A stretch of 64,000 bases of DNA. It comes from Larix kaempferi. Taxonomy: Eukaryota; Streptophyta; Pinopsida; Pinales; Pinaceae. The stretch covers positions 5,456,001 to 5,520,000 of the forward strand of contig BSBM01000252.1 of assembly GCA_027924585.1 (NCBI GenBank), given 5' to 3'. The notes below the pieces were generated by a model. That model did not search any database. It saw only the letters and a list, made by a program, of their open reading frames with translations, and was not told where the DNA came from. Positions 21,634 through 33,224 of the stretch are shown here, in pieces; position 1 is the first letter of the stretch; each line of letters begins with the position of its first letter. The position numbers and the translations under genes were made by a program.

Positions 21634-23987
21634 ATGGTTGTCACCCGTGCAGAAGCACACACCATGGAGGAAGCACTTGCAGCGATCCAAACCAAACTCC
21701 AAGATCTGGATGAAAAATTTCTCAGCCTCCATCTTCAGCATTCAGCCATAAATAATACCAGACAACCAAAATCTTTTGCAGCCATCGGGTTCTCTACTTC
21801 TAGCAATTTTCATGGGCCGAAGCTTGATTTTCCTCACTTCAATGGTACTGATCCGACTGGATGGATATACTGAGAAGAACAATATTTCAGTCTGCATAAT
21901 ACTTTTGATGTTCAGAAAGTTCTACTTGCATCCTTTCATTTGGAACAGGAAGCCCTTCAATGGTACCGTTGGTACATCAAAGCTCATCCCGAGCCAAACT
22001 GGACAGATTTTTGCCAACTCATTTTGCCACGATTTGGTCCTAGTGCTTTTGATGACTTCACAGGAGCACTCACTAAACTTCACCAAACTGGCACAGTGAG
22101 AGAGTATCAGATGGAATTTGAGAAACTAGCCAATCACACAGAAGGATTGTCTGATGAATTCTACAAGAGTTGTTTTATCAGTGGTCTCAAGGATGAAATC
22201 CACTCAGAGGTCAAAATGTTTTGTCCCAACACAATGATGGAAGTCCTAGGGTTGGCTAAGTTGGCCGAGGACAAGATCGCAGCTCAACAATGCTCCAAAC
22301 CCACCTTTGTTCCCTTCAGAAATATGGGTTCCCAACGACCTCCCATCACGCCTGCTCCTCAACCAACTCCTATCAAGCATTTGTCTGAAATAGAAATGCA
22401 GGCACGCCGAGAAAAAGGGATTTGCTATAATTGTGATGAGAAATTCACTCGGGGACATAGATGTGTTCAACAAAAGCTCTATATCTTGGATGTGGATTCT
22501 CCGCCTACCTTAGAACTTGGTGAAGAAGCTACAGATACCGTAGATGATCCGGTCGACATGCAACACCCGCCTGTTGCCACCCCATCTCAGGACGACCCAC
22601 CCGAGATCTCTCTCCATGCTGTAACCGGCGTCACCACCCCACAAACAATGTGGGTCAAGAGATACTTCAAGAAGCTCCCTCTTACCATACTCATTGATTC
22701 TGGTAGCACTCATAACTTCATTGACCCTCGAATTGCCAGCAGGCTGATTGTTTTGTCCATCCTTGCTCCAACTTTGAAGTCATGGTTGCCAATGGGGGCA
22801 CCTTACCTTGCAAGGGTAAGTGTCACAATGTGCGTATCTCTATGGAATATTATAACCTACGCTCTGACATGTTTGCCTTGTCCTTAGGCGGATGTGATGT
22901 GGTTTTGGGCATTCAATGGTTATGCACACTTGGCCCCATCTTATGGGATTTTGCTGAACTTTGGATGCAGTTTAACGTCAATGGGGCACAACACAAATTT
23001 CGGGGCTTACAACTAGGGTCTCTCTGCATCATCAGTTCACATCGCCTGGAAAAAATCCTTAAGAAGAATTCACATGGTGTCATCGCTCAGCTCAATTCCA
23101 TTCAGATGCACCCATCAACAGTCTCCACTACTTCCTTGGATAGATATGCAGGTATCTTTGCTGAACCAATGAGCTTGTTGCCTTCAAGAGACCTTTCCGG
23201 TAAGAATCTAACCACATCCACCTCTCAATAGGAAATGATGGCTATTTTGCATGCAGTACAGAAGTGGCAGCCATACCTATTAGGCAATTATTTCTGCATC
23301 AAGACTGATCTCCCGAGTCTGGAAAATTTTCTGGAACAATGGGTCTCCTCCCCAACACACCTGCAATGGGTTATCCAACTCATGGGTTATCCCTATGTGA
23401 TCACTTACAAGAAGGGTAAGGACAATATGGTGGAAGATGCTCCTTCTCGCACAATTGATGACCCAATTTCTCTTACAGCTCTTTCTCTGCTTGTTCCAAA
23501 TTGGTTACCATATGTTCAACAAGGCTATCTCTTCTATGATCTCCATGCTTCTTCATCAACAGGGCACTCTGGGTTCTGCAAAATGTATGACCAGGAACAA
23601 TGTAACTTCTTTTGGCCGGGACTAAAAATGACAATTCAACAGATGGTGGCTAACAATGATAATTTCCAAGTCAACAAGGGGGAACCGACACAGCTTTGGC
23701 CAACTATTTCTACGGATTTCCTAGCAGCATTCTGGTGGTACAATACCACATCTCAAAGGACACCATATGAAGCAGTATATGGACAAAAACCGCCAGTTCT
23801 TCTTCCATACACCCTTAGCAGCTCCCAAGTTCAGGAATTTGACTCGGTTCTTCGAAACCGCGATCAGACTCTTCTCATTCTACGGGACAATCTTCACATG
23901 GCCAGAATTCGCCTGAAACAACAAGCCGATCAGCACCGTTCTGAGCGCATTTTCCACGCAGCTGACAGGGTTATTCTTCATCTATAG
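21634..23987 (+). pseudogene. Gypsy gag-protease joined to RNase H/integrase remnant
   Basis: Gag begins MVVTRAEAHTMEEALAAIQT, has a TGA at 21871 (a likely Trp codon) and continues in frame to 22887. It includes a capsid segment (WYRWYIKAHPEPNWTDF), a zinc knuckle CYNCDEKFTRGHRC and a protease active site LIDSGSTHNFIDP. A frameshift near 22780 moves it to the frame of 22782-23231, which ends the protease (GCDVVLGIQWL). After a stop, 23235-23987 resumes with the tail of RNase H (YVITYKKGKDNMVEDAPSR), a shortened integrase zinc-binding region (TGHSGFCKMYD, FFWPGLKMTIQQMV) and the integrase C-terminal part (TPYEAVYGQKPP). RT, the first part of RNase H and the DDE core are deleted. Confidence 0.88.
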
Positions 23988-24125
23988 CCTTCCAAGCAAT
24001 CCTCCTTGACACTCCAAAGGCGTCAGTGGCTCGAAATGCAAACCGAGGATTCTACCGGGGAACCACTCCTTCAGATTCTGCAGCAATTTCTCCAACCAAA
24101 GCTTTGAGGACAAAGCTTTTTCTAA

Positions 24126-24136
24126 GGGCGAGGGGA
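24126..24136 (+). other. Polypurine tract of deleted gypsy
   Basis: GGGCGAGGGGA directly precedes the 3' LTR. Confidence 0.85.
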
Positions 24137-24521
24137 TGTTAGGAACCTATGTCAACCCTTCTCTTTACTATGTTAGTATATTGTTGTTGGACGCATATGC
24201 TTTGTAAGTCATCCCGTAGTATTTGTTGATCCGTAGTTTATACTAGCCCATAGTATTGACCCATAGTATTGGACGCATATGCTTTGTAAGTCGTCTTGTA
24301 GTATTATATGTCCCATGGTTTTGACTCATAGTATTGGGCATAGACTTAGTATATAAGTGTGTGTTGAGGTCATTGAAGGCACCGTGAAGTTAATTGTATT
24401 GAGCTTGCTCAAAGGAGTTTGCCCCCTCGAAGTGGCCCGTGATCAATATAAAAGTGATTCTGTTCTATTATTTCTGCTATTTCGCATATTCTTAGTAATT
24501 AATTGTTGCAGGTGCATCTCA
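24137..24521 (+). repeat. 3' LTR of deleted gypsy (385 bp)
   Basis: Same length and ends as the 5' LTR; TATA box at 24448-24455; followed by the TSD GATGT. Confidence 0.95.
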
Positions 24522-25400
24522 GATGTCGGCTCACCTCCTTGGAAGTTTCACTTCTGAAAGTTGAATTGCACTAACCATTCATACAAGATGATTGGGAATT
24601 CGTAGAAAAAATATTCGTGTGGACCGTCATGTATGTACTTTTCCAACCACCAATCTGTCGACAACCCAGGGTTCTGATTTTATTTCTCAGTGAACTCTCG
24701 CAACTTTTGATCAAACCAATCTTGAATTTCCGGTTTTGTCAGATGCCACAACATGTCCTTCCTTCACTTTGTGCTAGTGTCCTGACAATGGAACCATTTG
24801 TTGACACAAACCCAGTTGACATGGGTTCCTCAGTCTGTCGACATCCAACCCACCGCGATATCCCTGAGCACCAGCCCATAAAAGTTTAACCCTTTCCAGC
24901 AACACCTGCGGAGCAGATGAAGTCTCACCCGAGATGTTCAAGGGAGAGCTGACGGAACCATGTTTCCGTCGAATGAAGAAGGACCCTTGTACATCTGCTT
25001 ATCAACTTATCACAACATTCATAAACAGATCTAACATTTCGACTTATGCATTTAGACAGAATTGCATCATCATTCAACAGATCGTATTGTCAAATAAACC
25101 ATTAATGTGCAACAGATCTAGCAGTAAAACATCATTTGGAACCAGGAAACATTGCATCATTCATATATTGAAGTTGCACATTACATTCATAGCATGGAAA
25201 CATAAAGAGACATAGTAATTCTGCTCAAAATCTTATTAACCTTTGCAACAACCCATAGATACAACAATATAGTTCTTCCGTCACATAGCCATATTAACAG
25301 ACAACAACAAGCAAAATCAACCGAGCTCAACTGTCTCTTCGATTGATCAATTGATGGATACCCAACAACTATAATGCTATGTCTATTTATAGGCTTGTGC
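24522..25400 (-). pseudogene. N-terminal gag/leader region of host gypsy, with promoter-like box
   Basis: Minus-strand 24760-24527 reads LWHLTKPEIQDWFDQKLREF and WWLEKYIHDGPHEYFFYEF with one stop between, a gag N-terminal segment of the split host element. Further right it becomes non-coding. A minus-strand TATA-like CCTATAAATAGAC (25381-25393) may mark its LTR promoter. I could not find clean LTR ends or a primer site. Confidence 0.55.
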
Positions 25401-25660
25401 CTTTACATTTGTGGTCCACATAGTCAACTGCCTAACTACTTCTTAACAACCTCTACAAAAAATATGACCCAAAAACCCACATAATGCGGTCCAAAAATAC
25501 ATAAACTACTATTATTTCCGACTTGTGCGTGGTTTTCCTCCTTGTGCAGTGTCTTTGGCCTTTCGCAGCATCCGCGATGCTGCCCAGCTGACTCATCTAA
25601 TCTTCTTGCCAATAGTGAGTAGTGATAAAGGTGTCCTTCAATATCTCTTCAGAGAGGGGG

Positions 25661-26120
25661 TGTTTTCATATTTAATACTTTTATTGAGATGAAAATGATT
25701 TATTGATATGGAAATAATTGAAGAAGTGTTTCCATATTTAATATTTTTTATTGATATGGAAATGATTGAAGTAGTGTTTCCCCATATCTTTATATGTACA
25801 ATGATGGAGAAATATGTGTATTGTAATCATTCATATAGCACAATGAAATTTATTGGAAAAAAAAGGATTACAATATTTCTTGGAGAATAATGGAAAAATT
25901 CCATAGTTACAAAGTAGTTAGAACATATTTCTCATGTGTGTACTATTCTTATCTTCAGATGGTTTGAGATCTGTTTCTATCGGAATCTGTTAAAGATGAT
26001 TACTCATTATAAATTTAATGGATTTCAAAGTAATAGATAGATTGGTGTGACCACTGTCTCACTTGTGTGTGAAGCCCATTGAAGCTTGTTTTTCTCTCTG
26101 TATGTTTGTGAAATTTAATT
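25661..26120 (+). repeat. Possible copia LTR fragment
   Basis: It starts TGTTTTCATATT right after the purine tract AGAGAGGGGG (25651-25660). It is followed at 26121 by TGGTATTGGAGA, a decayed initiator-Met primer site. Internally, two near-copies of TTGATATGGAAATGATTGAA lie near 25701 and 25750. The 3' terminus does not end in CA, so the call is tentative. Confidence 0.4.
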
Positions 26121-26223
26121 TGGTATTGGAGATTGGTTAAAGGATGAGAGGAGAAGTGATGTTGTTTGGTTAAGGACCTTCTATTATTTGCGTGGAGTTA
26201 CTAGCAAGAGGAGTTGTAGCTAG

Positions 26224-26885
26224 TGTTTTCACACCAGCCTGTGCAAAAAGGAACCTACTAAGGATTATGGAACCCTTGAAGTATTTTTATATTATTGTGC
26301 ATACAATGGTTTACAATAAGATTTACCTCAAAAAATGAGTATATGTGTGCCCTCACATCTATATGAAGAGTAGCGCACTGGGTCTCCAGAGTTCCTTGCT
26401 ATTCTCCAAATGCTCAAGAGGTGGACAATACTCAACTGAATGGGGAACAAAAGCTCAAGGTGATAGGCTAAAGTTCAACATGAATTTTGGCAGCATGAGG
26501 ATATGAAGAGTTGATCATGTATGTGAAATGGGGGGCCTCCATCACCTTTTTATAGTGATTTTGGGTGGTGGGGTATTGACCCATGGTTTTGGGAAGCCAA
26601 TAGTATTGGCTAGTGGTATTTGTTGTTTTCCCCATTTTTTATTTTATTTTGACTTTTTCCCCTTTTTATTTTTCTTTTTTGGGGATTTTGACCATTTTTA
26701 TGGGATTTTATCCTTTTTTTTGGAGGATTTTCATTATTTGAGGAGGGAAATAATGATTTTTTTTCCCATTTGGTTACCAATTTAGGGTTTTTTGGGGTTT
26801 TGGAAGCAAAAAATGTAGGAAAAAGGGGTAAATGGATTATGTGACTAGGGAGAAGAGCTAGGTGAACAATTTTTGGGCATTAACA
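26224..26885 (-). repeat. LTR of a minus-strand element (662 bp)
   Basis: In minus orientation it starts TGTTAATGCCC after the purine tract CAGGGGGAAATG (26886-26897) and ends GTGTGAAAACA. A minus-strand TATA box, CACTATAAAAAGGTG, lies at 26544-26558. It would be the 3' LTR of an element whose interior continues rightward, interrupted by the copia at 28129. The expected TSD, GCTAG at 26219-26223, has no partner found in the window. A T-rich open frame here is composition only. Confidence 0.65.
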
Positions 26886-28123
26886 CATTTCCCCCTGATG
26901 TGTGAGGGTGGGAGCTCATCGTATGGTCGATAAACATCATAGGTTCTGACTTTTTCCAGGGGTGTGAGCATTGTGATGGCAGAGGGAAGAAACTTGTTGG
27001 AGACCGGAACACATGCTTCATACAAACTGCAATGTCTAAAAATGGAAATTCATCGCCTCAATAATGTATGAGGAACATAATATCAAATATATGGATGAGG
27101 AGGGCATACCCATGCTCGTATCAAGATATACAAATAATAATGAGGCCCAAAGGGGACCTGAACAATACATAGAGAACTATTGTGTACATCATAATGGTCT
27201 AGAGAAGACAAAAATATGGGACATACTCATGGTCCAACCATGACTGATTTGAAGAACTGATACATGGGAACAATGGAATCCATCCTGAATGTGGTACCAT
27301 ACCAACTGATCCTCTATTGGATCTAAAGGTGTCCAACAACTGTATGGACTCAATGACTAAGAGTCGGAATCTCAAAGGTACACTAAACTGCATCTGAACT
27401 AGATACTCTAGGAAGCACATAGCTGAAGGGATTTCGAACATTGTCTCCAATGCATCACGGATATCCATGGGAACATACAACCGAGGGTTCCAAATAGACT
27501 CACCAATGTGATAGAGTCAGGGGACATCCGGGGTTTTAGACCAATAACTGAAGGGACCAATACCCTGTATGAATCTCAACGATGCGATGATGGAGTTGAA
27601 GTCGAGCACGAGAGAAATAACAATTCGAAGAGGCACTAAGGAATCCTCTCAGATGGTCCATAGGAACTCACCACTGAGTCCAAGGTACAGGGACATATGG
27701 GTCTATCCTCTAGAATAGATGTGCTGGCGTCGACAGAGGGAGACCTGCAACTACCAAGGAAATGATGTTTCCTTGATAGGAGCACGAGGTGTACAACCAC
27801 AAGGTGATAGTACTGGATGTGATACTGACATATGGTGGGGGGGATACGAGGGTCGCAAAGTGGGAGGAATCAAAATTCCTTTGTTCATATTATGATGGAA
27901 AGGCTGACCTGGAAGCATATAAAACTGACTTCAGGGAAGGGGATCATAGGTTAAGAGACCAATGGTTGTGGCAGAAATGGGGGAAACTCAAGGGGGGAGC
28001 TGCAGAGTGAGAACAGGAGACTCCAAGGGTGACATATTGCAGAATACTCTGAATAAAGGCAACCAATTCGGGGATGCTGCCATAATGGTGGGACTAGATG
28101 TGATCTGTCATGGAGCCAAGAGG
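26886..28123. other. Interior of the preceding LTR element; no domain recognised
   Basis: About 1.2 kb with only short frames on both strands. The longest, 27199-27480 minus, resembles nothing I know. It ends at the copia TSD. Confidence 0.4.
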
Positions 28124-28128
28124 CATTG

Positions 28129-28778
28129 TGTTAAATTTTCTGAATTTACTTCAATATGATCTAGGATCTTAACTGAGAGAACAACATGTACAGCATATCT
28201 ACAGCATATCAATCATGGAGACAATAATGCAAGCACACAAGAGACACAAAGATTTACTTGGGGAAAACCATAAAGGTGAAAAACCCCAATAACTTCCTCA
28301 GAGATAGATAGAGCAATGATACAGCCAACCAAGAGAGATAGCCATAACCTAGCAGCAGATCCTCCTCCTCCATAAGTGCGCCACTCCTCCTTGAGTGCAT
28401 GTGTGAGAAGTGAGTGAGTAAATAGAGTGCCTCCCGCACTCTATTTATACTTTACTTGACTTGCCTTTTTACCTAACTCATGTAGGCTCGAACTTAACCA
28501 CATAACATAATGCTGAGTGGGCCGACCCCCAATAGGGTGGTCTAATAACCCTTTGACCCACATGGCCGACCCCCAATAGGGTGGTCTAATAACCCTTTGA
28601 CCCACATGACTTATACAGGGCCGACCCCAAACAAGGTGGTCTAATAACCCATCAAGTATAAGTTACGACACTTACAATATAAATGACGACACTTCCTTAT
28701 AGAGGAATAATACCATCTCTATAGGAATACAATATACATATATGTGAAATACATTCCGAATTTACATATACATCAACA
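28129..28778 (-). repeat. 3' LTR of copia (650 bp)
   Basis: It runs from TGTTAAATTTTC to TACATCAACA in plus orientation. It holds two full and one diverged 44-bp units of GGCCGACCCCCAATAGGGTG type (about 28518-28650) and an 11-bp tandem duplication of ACAGCATATCT near 28191. A minus-strand TATA box lies at about 28440-28449. Confidence 0.95.
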
Positions 28779-28787
28779 CTCCCTCTT
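28779..28787 (-). other. Polypurine tract of copia
   Basis: Minus-strand AAGAGGGAG abuts the 3' LTR, the same as in the sister element at 1390-1398. Confidence 0.9.
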
Positions 28788-29039
28788 AACTAGGAAGGTA
28801 TTTCTCAGCACAGTTCTTCTAGCACAAGTCATCTTCTCTGGATCATCGTCACTGGATAATCGTCATCGAGTCATCATCATCATCACTGCTGCTGCTATCT
28901 CAATCAATCTATGAATCTACTCGTCATAGGAATTTCTACAGAGCCATTCCTTTTTCATACTGGATGTAGGCCCACCACCTGCAGGTCTTCATCATCACTG
29001 GCCATACTGTGGAATCCTCAGGACTTATTACGTGCATCA

Positions 29040-29550
29040 CAAAACCTCGAAAGAGCATCCCAGGATGTTACGGGTACACAACTCCAACCTGTAGGATCTC
29101 CCAGGGTGCTATTACATGTGACCCCACCACAAAACCTCGAAAGAGCATCCCAGGATGTTACGGGTACACAAATCCAACCTGAAGGATCTCCCAGGGCACA
29201 AATTACATGTGGTCACCACAAAACCTAGCAAGAGCATCTCAGGATGTTACGGATACACAACTCCGACCTGAAATATCCCAGGGCACAAATTACATGTGGT
29301 CATGGCAAAACCTCGAAAGAGCATCTCAGGATGTTACGGGTACACAACTCCGACCTGAAATCTCCCAGGGCCCAAATTACATGCCATAGGACAAAACCTC
29401 GCAAGAGCATCTCAGGATGTTATGGGTACACAACTCCGACCTGAAATCTCCCAGGGCACAAATTACATGTCCTCCCAGAGCAATGTCTCGAAAGAGCATC
29501 CCAGGATGTTACGGGTACACAACTCCGACCTATAGGATCTCCCAGACATG
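29040..29550 (-). repeat. Tandem array, about 88-bp unit, six copies
   Basis: The units start near 29041, 29132, 29220, 29307, 29393 and 29482 with AAAACCTCGAAAGAGCATC or a variant, a spacing of 86-91 bp. It is homologous to the 557-1160 array of the sister element and lies in the non-coding tail between RNase H and the 3' LTR. Confidence 0.9.
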
Positions 29551-29579
29551 CTCATCTGCACAACCTGATCCACGGCCAC

Positions 29580-30150
29580 AGAGTATCAACCTGATACTCA
29601 CCATACATCATCCTGATGTACTCATGATCGTCCTGATCATCATCACTGCAACATCCTGTTGCATGTCATCTGGAGAAACATCCTGAAGCTCATCATCCAT
29701 GATCATCCTGATCATCATCACTGCAACGTCCTGCTGCATGTCATCTGGAGCAACATCCTGAAGCTCATCATCCATGATCATCCTGATCATCACTGCAACA
29801 TCCTGCTGCATGATCCACCTAATCATCAATGCATCCACCTGATGCATACCAAGTATCTACCTGATACATATCATCATACATGATCCTCCTGATCATACAA
29901 TGTATCCACCTGATACATGATACATATCACCATACATGATCCACCTGATCATACAATGTATCCACCTAATAAATATATAGATACATGGTCCAAGCATCCA
30001 ACATGATGCATATACAAAATACATACACATGATCCAACTGATCATATCCAGCATCCAACATGATGCATACATACATAAATGATCCAACTGATCATATCCA
30101 GCATCCAACATGATGCATACATACATAAATGATCCAACTGATCATATCCA
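29580..30150 (-). repeat. Hairpin-rich minisatellite of copia 3' region
   Basis: There are repeated GATCATCCTGATCATC and GATCCACCTGATCA / GTATCCACCTGATAC cores, each an imperfect palindrome, and larger near-duplicates (29640-29700 and 29700-29770; 30040-30090 and 30090-30150). Homologous to 1-510. Confidence 0.85.
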
Positions 30151-30260
30151 AGCAGAAACTAGAACATCATCCTGATGCCCATTATCCAACGCTTACATCC
30201 ACAGCCATGTGAAGGATCCTCCTTCCAACATGCTTGGAATGGCTTCAGCAAATGTGTCCA

Positions 30261-31582
30261 TCACTTCTTCCTCGAAGTGTCCTCGATCTGAAGAACGCCA
30301 AGCCTCTCTCTGAAGTACTCGAACTTCACTCTGGCTAGTGGCTTCATCAGCACATCTGCAATCTGCTCGTCCGTCGCAACATACAGGAGCTTCACAGCTC
30401 CTCTCTGCACCATATCCCTGATATAGTGATATTTGATCTCTATGTGTTTCGACCTGTCATGAAACACTGGGTTCTCGGATAGCTTCACACAACTCTAGTT
30501 ATCACAGAAGATACCAGTAGCATCCAACAGGAGATCAAATAACTCAGACAGTAGCTTCCGTAGCCATACTGCCTCACAACTAGCTGAACAGGTTGCAACA
30601 TACTCTGCCTCAGCTGTACTCAGTGCTACGCAGGACTGCTTCCTGCTAAACCAAGAGATCACACCTGATCCCATACTGAAGCAGCACCCAAATGTGCTCT
30701 TCCTGTCTGCAGCACTGCCAGCCCAATCTGAATCAACATAACCCTGCAGGTTAAACGTTTGATTCGCCTCATACCTAAGCCCATAATCCACTGTACCCTT
30801 CAGGTACCTCAGAATATGCTTTACAGCAACCAGGTGAACACTCCTCGGATCCGTCAGGAACTGGCTCAATGTGTTCACAGCAAAGGAAATGTCTAGTCTC
30901 GTGTTCGTCACGTACATCAAGGACCCAATCATCTGGCGATACATAGAGACATCAATCGACTCAGATGAAGCATCACATAGAAGCTTCAGATTTGATGCCA
31001 TAGGTGTGGCCATGGCCTTGCAATCCATCATCCCGAACCTCTTTGGGATCTCTACTGCATACTTCCCTTGTCCAAGGAAGATTCTATCTGCACTCTGCCA
31101 CACCTCCATGCCAAAAACAAATAGTGCATCATCCCCAAGTTCTTCATATCGAACTCGGTAGTAAGCTTCCGCTGCGTGTCGGCAATCAATCTATCTTCAC
31201 CATACCAAGTTCTGCACATATATGATTTCCTATCATGTGTCTCAGAACCAAGTGGCTACTCTACATACACTTCTTCTTCAACTACACCATTCAAGGAAGC
31301 TGTCTTGGATCCATCTGGTGTATCTTCTATTTCATCACTTTTATATTTCTCAATGCTGTCATCTGCAACATGCTTGATCTGATAGTTCCGTTTGGAAGTC
31401 ATAGCAAACTTCCCTTCATGTCTTGGGATTACATCCCAAACATAATTCTTCATGATCGACGGATCATGGCATTTCATTTCCTCATCCCAGATCCTGGGAA
31501 CTTCAATATCTTCAATAGATATCTTTGTTGCTGGAACAAATGTTGTAGTTCTTCTTTTGTAGGAGATGGCATACGATCTTTC
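30261..31582 (-). pseudogene. Copia pol remnant: RT start fused to RT end and RNase H
   Basis: The minus frame from 31582 gives ERSYAISYKRRTTTFVPATK and IMKNYVWDVIPRHEGKFAMT, the integrase-RT linker and start of RT. Deletions then remove most of RT (after KYK and again after SYMC), including the catalytic YVDD box. It resumes at LIADTQRKLTTEFDMKNLGM and, after a 1-nt shift, GMEVWQSADRIFLGQGKYAV. RNase H follows (30495-31109) with GYVDSDWAGSAADRKS and CVALSTAEAEYVATC. A CAG to TAG change (near 30497) stops it before the last 75 codons (HDRSKHIEIKYHYIRDMVQ). Not functional. Confidence 0.92.
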
Positions 31583-32720
31583 CTACACAACAAGTTAAAT
31601 TGCATGATTAGAAAACATCTCATAGTTTTCAGAACAAATTCTTACACATAAAGAAATATGCCATACAGTCATGCAATTATCTTAGCCAATGCTTCAATAC
31701 AACATTTATCCATATTCCGTAACTTTCTAGATGCCTTCCAATCTCTACCAGAACATTGTTAAGAGTGTGCACAACTCCCAACATGTCAGCAAAGAGGTTT
31801 CATTCTAGATAAGTAGCAATGGAATGTTGTACAGTGCCATAGGCCACTTACCCATGCATATTAGGAGTATACTGTTCATCAATGCAATTATTCTAATATG
31901 CATAATACACAACCTAATTCTAGGAACATCAGTATATACATTATTGAACAGTATTATTTAAGAAATGACAATTCAAATACTTATCTTTGTTTGTTCATTG
32001 GGTGGACTCCCTCTGAGTCTTTGCTTTCTTGCAGGAGTTGCTGGAGTCCTAATCTGAAGTAGCTTCTTCTACACCTTTCTGTTGCGGGATGTAGAGAGAT
32101 GGTCAACTCCCTCTGAATATCTGCATCCTTGCATAAACCACTGGAGTGTACTCCCTCTTGATCTTTGCTTCCTGGATTACCTGTTCTTGAACTTACATTC
32201 ATCCTTGGTTCCTATGCATGCTTATTAGTATCATGATTGTGTTATCCTTGTGATCTCATATAAAATCATATATTCATTAGTATACTATTAAAACAAAATA
32301 ATCTCAAGCATGTATAGTCATGATCATTTCAAACAGAAAATAATAAGCATTAGCATTCAAGGTTTATGTAGAATTCTTAAGGTTAGTCAAATCATAAGAA
32401 ACATAACATGTCTAAACCTGTAATTACTCAAACCTATGACTCTTCAGGTTAGTTGAATCATCAATCAAGATAAGAGATATAAAATGCATAAAACCTGTGA
32501 TTATTCAAACCTATACCATCATGATTCTTCTGGTTAGTCATATCATCAATTATGGTAAGAAACATAATATGCATACAATCATGATTATTCAAACCTATGA
32601 CTTCATGAATAATCATTATCAACAACAGTATAAGATCCTAACACAAGGTAGGATTCTATCTTGATACAGGAAAAACATACCTGGATTAGCATGCTAGCTA
32701 TTTATGTCTAACATACTCAC
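31583..32720 (-). other. AT-rich, intron-like stretch inside copia
   Basis: No pol or gag domain is present where integrase would be expected. On the minus strand it begins with a strong donor-like GTGAGTATGT after 32721 and ends TTTAACTTGTTGTGTAG before 31582, like the two ends of an intron. Within it, 31981-32230 has an open stretch with several copies of TCAGAGGGAGT. Confidence 0.4.
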
Positions 32721-32762
32721 ATGATGTCTTCTTGTTCTTCTTCAATGACTTGTGCTAGTAAC
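32721..32762 (-). other. Putative second exon inside copia (42 nt)
   Basis: Minus strand, bounded by ATATACAG upstream and GTGAGTATGT downstream. It reads LLAQVIEEEQEDI in the phase left open by the putative first exon. Function unknown; splicing is inferred from sequence only. Confidence 0.35.
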
Positions 32763-33132
32763 CTGTATATCTCATAGGTTAACTATTACAAAACCAAGTT
32801 ATACATACCTCGTAAATGGATCTTCTATGAGATCCATGACAATGGATGAATCTTTGTCCTCATGTTATCATGATCATATGTTCTTGGACCAGAACATAAT
32901 TTGTCTTTCTTGGTGTACCTTTCATGTTAGTAGACAACATAAACCTCATACAACACCATAATGCATTAGTACAATCATAAGTGTCAACACCCTAACCAAT
33001 GAATATCTTCTATCATGCATTCATAATTTTGTTAAGGTGATACGACAAATCTAAAATCAAAATTGTACTAACCGTAATAACATGAAGACAAACATACCAT
33101 AAACTTAATCATGGACAAATATCGAAACATAC

Positions 33133-33224
33133 CTCGATGAGTCATACCTGTCGAGATCGCTTGTAATCTTCTTATATAAGGCCTTAGCCTCATCTCCCTC
33201 TGAAACAGGAACTTCTTCACTCAT
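33133..33224 (-). other. Putative first exon inside copia (92 nt)
   Basis: Minus strand, ATG at 33224; it reads MSEEVPVSEGDEAKALYKKI and continues to ...RYDSSR at a GTATGT donor-like site. The intron to the next putative exon would be 370 nt with GT and AG ends. It is either a captured host-gene fragment or an unusual intron-bearing gag start. I do not recognise the protein. Confidence 0.35.

Larger units (their letters stand above)
20350..24521 (+). mobile_element. Deleted Ty3/gypsy element with 385-bp LTRs
   Basis: LTRs 20350-20734 and 24137-24521 are both exactly 385 bp and differ at about 8 sites (around 2%). The TSD is GATGT (20345-20349 and 24522-24526). An initiator-Met primer site follows the left LTR after 2 nt, and the purine tract GGGCGAGGGGA precedes the right LTR. 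The gag-protease half is largely readable. RT and most of integrase are deleted, joining protease to the end of RNase H. It is the best preserved of the three elements nested in the old gypsy. Confidence 0.94.
6874..25400 (-). mobile_element. Old Ty3/gypsy element split by three nested insertions
   Basis: Four pieces belong to one minus-strand element: about 24522-25400, 18911-20349, 15160-15206 and 6874-9321. Read right to left they give a gag N-terminal region, capsid, zinc fingers, protease-like domain and a second capsid-like domain. Across the copia and TR-GAG insertion points the frame runs from the HRHEEFQYMQKM segment through YCTFCKFIG once the inserts and one TSD copy each are removed. 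RT and integrase are not present; the element seems to end near a minus-strand purine tract at 6874-6880. A TATA-like box (25381-25393, minus) suggests the 5' LTR lies around 25,000-25,600, but its ends are unclear. Confidence 0.8.

Noticed and set aside
26528-26785. Phe-rich 85-codon frame resembling a membrane protein
   Set aside because: It comes from a T-rich stretch in the U3 of a minus-strand LTR; composition artefact.
29580-30150. CRISPR-like regular repeats
   Set aside because: The units are diverged palindromic minisatellites without unique spacers, inside a plant retrotransposon.
31500-31582. Reading KDRMPSPTKEELQHLFQQQ as a third captured exon
   Set aside because: The alternative frame of the same DNA (ERSYAISYKRRTTTFV) continues directly into copia RT, so this segment is pol.
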